Shown in pieces: positions 34,962-41,618 of a DNA stretch of 64,000 nt. The stretch is from Acidobacteriaceae bacterium. GTDB lineage: Bacteria; Acidobacteriota; Terriglobia; Terriglobales; Acidobacteriaceae. The stretch covers positions 1 through 64,000 of the forward strand of contig PKUV01000140.1 in assembly GCA_003131315.1 (NCBI GenBank), in the 5' to 3' direction. How positions within the stretch are numbered: position 1 is the stretch's first letter; each line of letters begins with the position of its first letter. Made by a program: the position numbers and the translations under genes. The notes under the pieces were generated by a model that searched no databases, was not told the origin of the DNA, and saw only the letters and a program-made list of their open reading frames with translations.

Positions 34962-35054
34962 AGGTCTCAGGTGTCAGGTCTTAGGTCTCAGAAAACCTTG
35001 TAAGGCCCATCGCGCGGTTTTCCTAAGACCTAAGACCTGACACCTGAGACCTGA
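34962..35054. repeat. Heptad palindrome D1 with an almost perfect 37-bp stem
   Basis: The left arm divides into GTCTCAG-GTGTCAG-GTCTTAG-GTCTCAG. The right arm is its reverse complement with only two differences over about 37 nt. The loop is about 19 nt. It begins 3 nt after the preceding stop and ends 3 nt before the recJ ATG, so it is in the recJ leader. Confidence 0.85.
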
Positions 35055-35057
35055 AAG

Positions 35058-36971
35058 ATGCGATGGATCTCCAATCCGCTGAATTCTCCCAAGGCCAGGG
35101 TGCTCGCAGCTGCGCTGCATGATTCCAACCTGAAAATCTCTCCTTCTGCTTTGCCTGTACTTGCCGATCTGCTTGCCGGCCGTGGGATCGAAGAGCCGGA
35201 GGCGGCTGCCCGTTTTCTTTCGCCTGCACTTGGCGACCTTCACGACCCGCTGCAAATGAGCGGGATGAAATCCGCGCTTGATCGACTGGAAGCGGCGTTG
35301 GAGCGCAAAGAGAAAATTCTGATTTACGGCGACTACGACGTGGACGGCACGACGGCGATCGTCATTCTCAAGACGGCGATTGAGCTTTGCGGCGGGGCGG
35401 CTGACTTTCACGTGCCGCACCGCATCCGCGAAGGCTATGGCATGCGCGACGAGGTGATTGAACGCGCCGCTGCCGACGGCGTGCGGCTGATCATCAGCGT
35501 GGACACTGGCATCCGCGCATTCGCCGCCGCCGACACGGCGCGGCGCACCGGAGTGGACCTGATCGTCACCGACCATCATCTGCCGGGACCGGGCGGCGTT
35601 CCGCTGGCGCTGGCCGTGGTCAATCCGAACCAGGAGGGATGCGATTATCCCTGCAAGCATCTGTGCGGCGCGGGCGTGGCGTTCAAGCTGGCCCAGGGAT
35701 TGATGCAGCGGCGGCTGGATGCGAAAGATCAGTCGCGCCTGCTGATGTCGTTCATGAAAGTCGTGGCCATCGCGACCATCGCCGATGCCGTTCCTTTGCT
35801 GGGCGAGAATCGCGTGTTCGCGAAGCTGGGATTGCAGGGGCTGCGTTCTCCGGTGAACGTCGGGCTGAAGGCACTGCTTGAAGTTGCGAAGCTCGGCGAC
35901 GGACGGGTGCTGACGGCAACCGAGGTCGCCTTCCGCATCGCGCCTCGCTTGAACGCTGCCGGACGCATGGACGTGGCCCGCGACGTGGTGGATCTTTTCA
36001 ACGAGAAAGACATGGAGCGGGCGAGGAAGATTGCCGGCCGGCTTGACCAGTTGAACGCCGAGCGTCAGGAAGAAGAACGGCGCATCATGGACAACATCGA
36101 GCGCCGTCTGGAAGAAGAGCCCGCGTTGCGCGAAGCGTATTGCGTGGTGGTGGATGGCGAAGGCTGGCATCGCGGCGTGATTGGCATCACGGCGTCACGG
36201 GTGGTTGAACGCCACGGGCGGCCAACGCTGGTCATCTCGCGTGAAGGCGACGAAGCGCACGGCTCGGGACGGTCGATCCCGGCATTCCATCTGCTGCATG
36301 CGATCGAATCGTGCCACGAACTGTTTTCCCGCCACGGCGGACACGCGCACGCGGTTGGCTTTGCACTGCCCAGCGCCAACGTGGAGAAACTGCGCGAGCA
36401 TCTCGATGCCTACGCGCGCGCCCGGCTCACTCCCGCCGATTTTGAACCGCAGCTTGAGTTCGATCGAGAGCTGCCGCTGGGAGAAGTCACGCCTGAACTT
36501 TACCAGGCGCTGCTCTTACTGGAACCTTTTGGGATGGAGAATCGGGAGCCCATCTTCGCCGCTCGCGCGGTGCGGCTGATGGCGCCTCCGCAGGCGGTGA
36601 AAGACAAGCACGTTCGGCTGCGGTTGGCGCCAGCTGTCAATGGCAGGGTTGCGGGCGCGGTTCCGGCGGCGACGGCCGTGCAAGACTTCACTCCCCGCTG
36701 CCATCCCGACGCGGCGGCGATCCCGAAGCGAGATGGTGTGGGGACGGGGCTCCGCCCCGTCCCGGCGGGGCAAAGCCCCGCCGCCACAACATCCTCCTGG
36801 CGCGACAACATCGCATTCAAAGCGATGGGCTGGGGCCTGAAGGAATCCTGCGACCGGTTGCAGTTGCTGGCCGGGGACCGTCTGGACATCGCCTACTCGC
36901 TCGGCATGAACGACCATCCTGAATTCGGCGGGCTTGAGCTGACTTTGCGCGACGTGGTGCGTGCCCGGTGA
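35058..36971 (+). CDS. recJ: Single-stranded-DNA-specific exonuclease RecJ
   Basis: A 637-residue RecJ of the DHH superfamily. The DHH motifs are GDYDVDGTTAIV (I), ISVDTGIRAF (II) and VTDHHLPGPGG (III); the DHHA1 segment GHAHAVGFALP lies near residue 430. It degrades 5' single strands in RecF recombination and mismatch repair. The C-terminal OB-fold is interrupted near residues 545-590 by a low-complexity insert (PKRDGVGTGLRPVPAGQSPA) encoded by two GC-rich hairpins that are typical intergenic repeats. The flanks (DKHVRLRLAP and NIAFKAMGWG) would join well without it. Catalytic residues are unaffected. The ATG start is immediately after a heptad palindrome and has no strong ribosome-binding site. 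Confidence 0.96.
   Translation: MRWISNPLNSPKARVLAAALHDSNLKISPSALPVLADLLAGRGIEEPEAAARFLSPALGDLHDPLQMSGMKSALDRLEAALERKEKILIYGDYDVDGTTAIVILKTAIELCGGAADFHVPHRIREGYGMRDEVIERAAADGVRLIISVDTGIRAFAAADTARRTGVDLIVTDHHLPGPGGVPLALAVVNPNQEGCDYPCKHLCGAGVAFKLAQGLMQRRLDAKDQSRLLMSFMKVVAIATIADAVPLLGENRVFAKLGLQGLRSPVNVGLKALLEVAKLGDGRVLTATEVAFRIAPRLNAAGRMDVARDVVDLFNEKDMERARKIAGRLDQLNAERQEEERRIMDNIERRLEEEPALREAYCVVVDGEGWHRGVIGITASRVVERHGRPTLVISREGDEAHGSGRSIPAFHLLHAIESCHELFSRHGGHAHAVGFALPSANVEKLREHLDAYARARLTPADFEPQLEFDRELPLGEVTPELYQALLLLEPFGMENREPIFAARAVRLMAPPQAVKDKHVRLRLAPAVNGRVAGAVPAATAVQDFTPRCHPDAAAIPKRDGVGTGLRPVPAGQSPAATTSSWRDNIAFKAMGWGLKESCDRLQLLAGDRLDIAYSLGMNDHPEFGGLELTLRDVVRAR
36741..36782. repeat. Tandem GC-rich hairpins inserted in frame inside recJ
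   Basis: GGGACGGGGC-TCC-GCCCCGTCCC (36741-36763, 10-bp arms) directly abuts GGCGGGGC-AAA-GCCCCGCC (36764-36782, 8-bp arms). Both are perfect. The reading frame passes through them as GTGLRPVPAGQSPAA. Confidence 0.9.
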
Positions 36972-37028
36972 GCGCACTTGTTTCCGCGGTCTGCCGCTGC
37001 CGTCTTGCTTCTCCGGGAGTGTCCTAAT

Positions 37029-37113
37029 TAACCACGAAGGACACAAAGGAGCACGAAGGAAACCCTTAAGGGATTCACACCTTTGTGTGACTTCGTGCCC
37101 TTTGTGGTTGATG
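37029..37113. repeat. Nonamer palindrome C2 (CCACGAAGGACAC words)
   Basis: The left arm begins TTAACCACGAAGGACACAAA. The right arm, read back, is CAACCACAAAGGGCACGAAG. It forms a long imperfect hairpin between recJ and the RDD gene. It is the same family as C1 but with AAG in place of GAG words. Confidence 0.75.
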
Positions 37114-37180
37114 AATTTGGGGCACTACCTGCTTCTCCAGTTTTTGACAAGAAGCCGATCCATCATTATAGTGCCCGATC

Positions 37181-37834
37181 ATGAACGAAACTTTCTTCTG
37201 CAACAAGTGCGGCGCGCAGAACGCTGCCGGCGCTCAGTTTTGCAATCGCTGTGGAGCGCCCACCGGTCCGACGCCCGGCGTTGTCCCGACCGCGGTGGGA
37301 TCGCCCTCCGCATCATCGCCAAACCCAGCGTCGTCCAATCCGGCGTCGTCCTACCCAGCTTCAGCCACTCCGTATCAGGCGGTTGCGCCGGCGGTGGGAG
37401 TTGGCTATGGAGGGTTCTGGATTCGGGTGGTTGCGGCCATTATCGACGGCATCATCTTGCGGGTTGTGGTGGCTCCCGTGGGCATGATCTTCGGCGGTCT
37501 CGGCCTGGCACGCACGATGAGTGGCCTCCCACATGCGGGGCTTGCTGTTTTGGGCGGTGGCGTCACCTTCATCTTGCTGATTTTCGGTTCCTGGTTGTAT
37601 GAGGCTTTCATGGAAAGCTCGTCGTACCAAGCGACGCTCGGCAAGATGATCTTTGGGATGAAAGTTACCGATCTCAATGGCAACCGAATCTCATTCGAAC
37701 GCGCAACGGGAAGGCATTTTGCGAAGTGGCTTTCCGCCATGGTCCTGGGCATCGGCTACATCATGGTGGGGTTCACGGATCGCAAACAGGGGCTGCACGA
37801 TCTGCTGGCCGGGACGCTGGTGCGGCGGGGATAG
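37181..37834 (+). CDS. Zinc-ribbon RDD family membrane protein
   Basis: 217 residues. The N-terminus is a zinc ribbon (FFCNKCGAQNAAGAQFCNRCG, two CxxC pairs). A Pro/Ser linker follows, encoded by three 15-nt repeats (SPNPA, SSNPA, SSYPA). The RDD domain from about residue 75 has two or three membrane helices: GFWIRVVAAIIDGIILRVVV carries the Arg-Asp positions, LGKMIFGMKVTDLNG and RKQGLHDLLAGTLV are typical. RDD proteins are poorly understood; some act in ion transport. The ATG lies about 67 nt after element C2. Confidence 0.9.
   Translation: MNETFFCNKCGAQNAAGAQFCNRCGAPTGPTPGVVPTAVGSPSASSPNPASSNPASSYPASATPYQAVAPAVGVGYGGFWIRVVAAIIDGIILRVVVAPVGMIFGGLGLARTMSGLPHAGLAVLGGGVTFILLIFGSWLYEAFMESSSYQATLGKMIFGMKVTDLNGNRISFERATGRHFAKWLSAMVLGIGYIMVGFTDRKQGLHDLLAGTLVRRG
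37316..37360 (+). repeat. In-frame 15-nt tandem repeat in the RDD linker
   Basis: Three 15-mers: TCGCCAAACCCAGCG, TCGTCCAATCCGGCG and TCGTCCTACCCAGCT, coding for SPNPA-SSNPA-SSYPA. Confidence 0.75.
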
Positions 37835-38414
37835 ACCCGATAAGCGCTAACTCAAGCTGTTTGGCTAGAAGCCGACTTCAACGTGTGATGGCGGAGGTGC
37901 GGCAGGTTCCTAGTCGGTGGCTTCCGAGTAGGCGACCATCCGGAAGTTATCACATGCTGTCTCGACTCGAAATACAGAGTACAACAAATTCTACGGCTAC
38001 GTTTGGCGGTCGCCACACAAATCGCGGTCAGAGGCTCTTGCCAGCAACAGGGAAGGCAACACCCACCACGGAGACACGGAGGAATTCCTTAAGAGAAGAA
38101 TTAAGCTCTTCTCCGTGTCTCTGTGGTGGATTTTCTTTTGAACGAGTGCATCGCCTGGGGTAAAGAGTGGCATTGCTCGTGAGATGTCCAACTTCAACTC
38201 TGAGTCTGAGTCGAGGTCCGGTTGGGTTGGACGGTTTTCAACGAAGCGCTGGGGCACCTACCCGCTTCACGCAACACGAACGAGCCACCTAAGCAGCAGT
38301 ATCGGACCCTTTAACGACTTGCGGATGGCATCGTGAAGTTTTGCTCGTTCCGCATCGCACGAGGTGCCCGGCGCTGTTGAAAGCGCTATTCCAGTGGCCG
38401 CTTGCACGGGAAGC
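37835..38414. other. Long non-coding gap downstream of the RDD gene
   Basis: 580 nt between convergent genes. Apart from nonamer palindrome C3 (38063-38130) I see no gene, tRNA or clear structure. Base composition is less GC-rich than the surroundings, as is the following small gene. A small RNA cannot be excluded. Confidence 0.5.
38063..38130. repeat. Nonamer palindrome C3 (CCACGGAGACACGGAGG)
   Basis: The left arm CCACCACGGAGACACGGAGG faces a right arm that reads back as TCCACCACAGAGACACGGAG. The loop contains an internal inverted piece (CCTTAAGAGAAGAATTAAG). It is an intergenic member of the CACAG family. Confidence 0.75.
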
Positions 38415-38924
38415 TTAGCGCGGCAAGATCTCCTTAAGCGCCCACTCAATCCTATCGACTTCTTCGCGGATCACTCTGATCGATTGTTGGTTTTTCAATG
38501 GGTGGGCCAACGGAGTGATTCCTTCCAGAGCGCCCCGTATTTGATGATTCCGAGCCCAAATAAAGTTGAGCCTGGCGCTCCTCTCCTTGCGATTTCTGTA
38601 AATACCGCCGACGAACTTAGTGGCGAGCCAGGCAAAGACCAAACCAAACAGCACCTCAACCGGAATACGATCGGTTGCGCCGTCAAACTCTGAAAACAAG
38701 AGTCGATAGACCGCTTCACCCATCCCAAACGATGCAAACAATACAGTTACACCGAACAAATATACTTTTAGACGCTCCATCGGTTGAAAGCGTATGGAGT
38801 CGTCGCTTCCGTCACGTGTCCGCACAAAGTTGATCGCCATCCTTGCCCCCAATGTCACTGTTATCGAGGTCACAACCAGCGGTACCAGAGCTGGTCTCGC
38901 TGAAATAATAACTTGAAATTGCAA
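38415..38924 (-). CDS. Hypothetical three-helix membrane protein
   Basis: 169 residues, not recognised. Hydrophobic helices are near residues 10-32 (PALVPLVVTSITVTLGARMA), 52-75 (LKVYLFGVTVLFASFGMGEA) and 88-107 (PVEVLFGLVFAWLATKFVGG). The last 60 residues are soluble, charged and helical (SIRVIREEVDRIEWALKEIL). The gene is AT-richer than its neighbours and sits next to a long gene-poor gap, which may mark acquired DNA. Its start lies about 20 nt from the GT4 stop, so it may be the end of the PHP-GT4 transcript. Confidence 0.65.
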   Translation of the reverse strand: MQFQVIISARPALVPLVVTSITVTLGARMAINFVRTRDGSDDSIRFQPMERLKVYLFGVTVLFASFGMGEAVYRLLFSEFDGATDRIPVEVLFGLVFAWLATKFVGGIYRNRKERSARLNFIWARNHQIRGALEGITPLAHPLKNQQSIRVIREEVDRIEWALKEILPR

Positions 38925-38943
38925 TCAGCGGCGGGATTCTCTT

Positions 38944-40158
38944 TTAGCCGACTGGCTGCATTTCGTGTCGGACACTATCTGCAGCGTAGAAGCAGCGCTC
39001 GTAAGTCTTGTACATGCCCTCGAAAATCCGCTCCCACGAAGTCGAAAGAGCATGTTCGCGAGCTGCTGAACCCATCCGCAAGAGCAAGCCCGGTTGGGTC
39101 AGCAGAAGCTCGGTGAAGGCAACGAAGTCATCGAAATTATTCGCGATGTATCCGGTTTTGCCATGTTGCACGGTGTATTTTGGTCCACCAGTTGCGGTGA
39201 CGACGGCGGGAACTCCTGAAGAGAGTGCTTCGAGCACGGCAAGGCCGAACGTATCGGTTTCCGATGGGAACACGAAAAGATCCATATTGGCGAATGCGCG
39301 GGATAAATTCTTCCCGGTCAGCACCCCCGTGAATTCCGCGTGCTGCATGTTGTGTCGCAGCCAGGTTGCCTCTGCACCTTGCCCAACCACAACCATCCTG
39401 AAATCCCTATGGCTGCGGGCGAGGAGCGACCGCTCAAGCTGCGCCAGGCAGCGCACGTTCTTCTCGGCCGTGAGCCGTCCCACGTAGCCGATAGTGAACG
39501 GACCGCCGTCGCGGTCCCGGAACTGCGGACTGAAAACCGCAGCATCTACGCTATGGGGCATCAAAAAACAGGGCTTGCCGGTCGCCCGCTCAAGCCCCTC
39601 GACCATTTCCTGGTTTGGCGCGAACAGCAGTCGCGGGATCCTGTAAAAACGCGCTGCGGCGCGAAAGCTCCAGCGTTCAACCGCACTCAGCAATCTGGCG
39701 GACGCGGGCTTGGGCAAGAATGACAGTACCGGAGAAAGGCGACACCGGGCATACTGATGCACATTGGTCTGCCAACTAGCGGCCAGCGGAACCCCAAGTT
39801 TATGGGCGATCAGAGCACCGAGCATCCCGACGTCGCTCGGACCCGTGATCTGCACCACATCAGGATCGAAGTCCCGCGCCAAGCGCATCACTTCGCGATA
39901 ACGCCGCCACAAGGCAAGGTCGTATTCGTGAGTCTGATCGAGCGGGAACGTCAGTGGACTCCGCCGGAGCTGGACCCTGGTTACCGAACCCGCAGTCACA
40001 ATCTCGTTGCGGGGACCTGCGTGAATGGTCAGGAAAGGGAGCTCGCGGTTCCGCGCAAATGCTTCAAAGTGTCGGCTGGTATTCGCGACGCCGTCCACTT
40101 CGTGGTAAACATCCGGAAAGAAAGCGACTCTCAGACTCCCTCGATCTCTGTTGCTCAC
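38944..40158 (-). CDS. GT4 family glycosyltransferase
   Basis: A 404-residue GT-B transferase. RVAFFPDVYHEVDGVANTSR at the start resembles lipid-glycosylating GT4 enzymes (FxDxxxPxxxGVxxS type). PDVVQITGPSDVGMLGAL, IGYVGRLTAEKNVRCLAQLE and FVFPSETDTFGLAVLEALSSGVPAVVTA complete acceptor and donor domains. The donor motif FPSETDTFGLAVLE is that of EX7E glycosyltransferases. Relatives make glycolipids such as mannosyl-phosphoinositides or sulfoquinovosyl lipids. The acceptor here is unknown. It overlaps the PHP gene by 4 nt, implying a functional pair. Confidence 0.92.
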   Translation of the reverse strand: MSNRDRGSLRVAFFPDVYHEVDGVANTSRHFEAFARNRELPFLTIHAGPRNEIVTAGSVTRVQLRRSPLTFPLDQTHEYDLALWRRYREVMRLARDFDPDVVQITGPSDVGMLGALIAHKLGVPLAASWQTNVHQYARCRLSPVLSFLPKPASARLLSAVERWSFRAAARFYRIPRLLFAPNQEMVEGLERATGKPCFLMPHSVDAAVFSPQFRDRDGGPFTIGYVGRLTAEKNVRCLAQLERSLLARSHRDFRMVVVGQGAEATWLRHNMQHAEFTGVLTGKNLSRAFANMDLFVFPSETDTFGLAVLEALSSGVPAVVTATGGPKYTVQHGKTGYIANNFDDFVAFTELLLTQPGLLLRMGSAAREHALSTSWERIFEGMYKTYERCFYAADSVRHEMQPVG

Positions 40159-41309
40159 GACAGTGCCTCATACGCACTGTCCGAGGGGAGCTCTAAACTT
40201 ACCTCGTCTCTAAGAATCTGCCCCAACGCCCGCCGCACGGTAGCATTTTCTACAACCCGCATGACCGAGAAAATCCGTTCGATAAAAGCTGGGGGAGCCT
40301 TCCACAGAGCGGAAATCGGTTGTTCGCCAGCGGCGGACTGGTTGGGATGGAAGACTCGATCGTCCCAACGGCGACAGCCTGGCGAGTATCCCGGATAGTC
40401 GCGAATCACGTCGAGCACGGCCTGGGTGGTGCGGATGCCAAGCGGCTCTGCATACTGCGGCATAAAAAGCACATGGCTGCGTTGTTCGACCCTGATTTCG
40501 TGAACAAACTCAGAGAAGCTCTCGGCGTGCGTCAGGTTCAGGGCGCCGCTGGGCTCGCATCCATGCCGGTCTCCACCAGAGATGAGCAACCGCCGCCAGA
40601 GCCCGGCCAATTCGATGACGCCTTTGTTCTCGCTCCGGCTACGGGTAGCGTTGAGTTCAAAGGCGTGCAGGAACCTGACGTTACCCTGCAAGAATCGCCC
40701 GAGGACTTGCGCGTGTCGTCGCCGCCCCATGCCGCTCAGATCCCAGAGGGGATGGTTAAAGATCAGGAGCACCTCCGGGCACTGGTGCAGCATCGCAAGC
40801 AGTTCACTGAGCTGAACCGCGGACTGGTGGCGCGTGTATGCGCCGAGATCGGCCACAATCGCTTGTGCCCGGTTGCTCGGCAGATTGTGGACTCCGAGAT
40901 GAAATACGGCTCCTTCGAACGGGACGCTCCACTCGAGTGCAAGCGGGATTTGACTGGTCTCCTCCACCACTCGCAACAAGGTCGGCGCTGAGATGCTGTC
41001 ATGATCGGTAAGCGAAACCAGTGCTGCCAGTGCGAGCACTTTTTCGATTTGATTTCTTTCCACTTCGAAGGCCAACCTGGGGATCAAAGGCGGCGTCCAG
41101 TAAGCCCGAACCCAGTCAACCGGGATGGTCGATCTGCGGCTCTGGCGTTCCAGCGCCCAGCGGAGAAGAGGTCTTTTTTGAGTGAACTCCAGAATGAAGC
41201 GGAGGCTTTCCTTGGAGTGATTCGTGTGACTGTGCAGTGAGACAGCCGATCGGTACTCCCCGCCAATGTCTGGTTCGTTCCAAAAACAAGAAATCTGGTT
41301 TTGGGCCAA
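40155..41309 (-). CDS. PHP-domain metal-dependent phosphoesterase-like protein
   Basis: A 384-residue PHP family protein. Metal-ligand motifs appear in order: SLHSHTNHSKESL (HxH), LTDHDSIS, LEWSVPFEGAVFHLGVH (Glu and His), IFNHPLWD and ISGGDRHG. The spacing suits PHP phosphoesterases of the TrpH/PolX type but with a longer N-terminus and a C-terminal extension of about 100 residues. It is probably cytoplasmic. The 4-nt ATGA overlap with the downstream GT4 suggests that it acts on a phosphorylated precursor or product of that transferase, which is inference. The promoter lies in the 310-nt divergent gap to lptCA. Confidence 0.82.
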   Translation of the reverse strand: MAQNQISCFWNEPDIGGEYRSAVSLHSHTNHSKESLRFILEFTQKRPLLRWALERQSRRSTIPVDWVRAYWTPPLIPRLAFEVERNQIEKVLALAALVSLTDHDSISAPTLLRVVEETSQIPLALEWSVPFEGAVFHLGVHNLPSNRAQAIVADLGAYTRHQSAVQLSELLAMLHQCPEVLLIFNHPLWDLSGMGRRRHAQVLGRFLQGNVRFLHAFELNATRSRSENKGVIELAGLWRRLLISGGDRHGCEPSGALNLTHAESFSEFVHEIRVEQRSHVLFMPQYAEPLGIRTTQAVLDVIRDYPGYSPGCRRWDDRVFHPNQSAAGEQPISALWKAPPAFIERIFSVMRVVENATVRRALGQILRDEVSLELPSDSAYEALS

Positions 41310-41618
41310 TCGCGCTTATCCTCAATTTGAGCTGTATGAATAACTGTGACACACCTTGCCTGAGCCGTCCAGCTAAAGAACCTTGGAAGAAGAAACAACC
41401 GGTGAGAGATTTTCATTTCCGACTTTTCCCTCCCAGAACGAGAAATGCGGTGTGACGCCGCCTCTCGGATTGCACTTGAGTGACGACCCACTCGGAAGGA
41501 ATTCTGCCCTAAGTTAGCGCTTATGTGGTATAGACCCTAGCGCGGGCACTCCCTTTGACTCGCTGCGCTCGCTCAGGGCAGGCTCTGGCCGTTGGCTCAC
41601 GCGCTACACTAGCCTCTG
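41310..41618. promoter_or_regulatory. Divergent gap between the PHP gene and lptCA
   Basis: 309 nt with no gene. The part near lptCA contains GACTCGCTGCGCTCGCTCAG at about 41557, whose GAGCGAGCGCAGCGAG core is self-complementary and looks like another dispersed palindrome. Promoters for both directions must lie here; I cannot place them with confidence. Confidence 0.5.
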
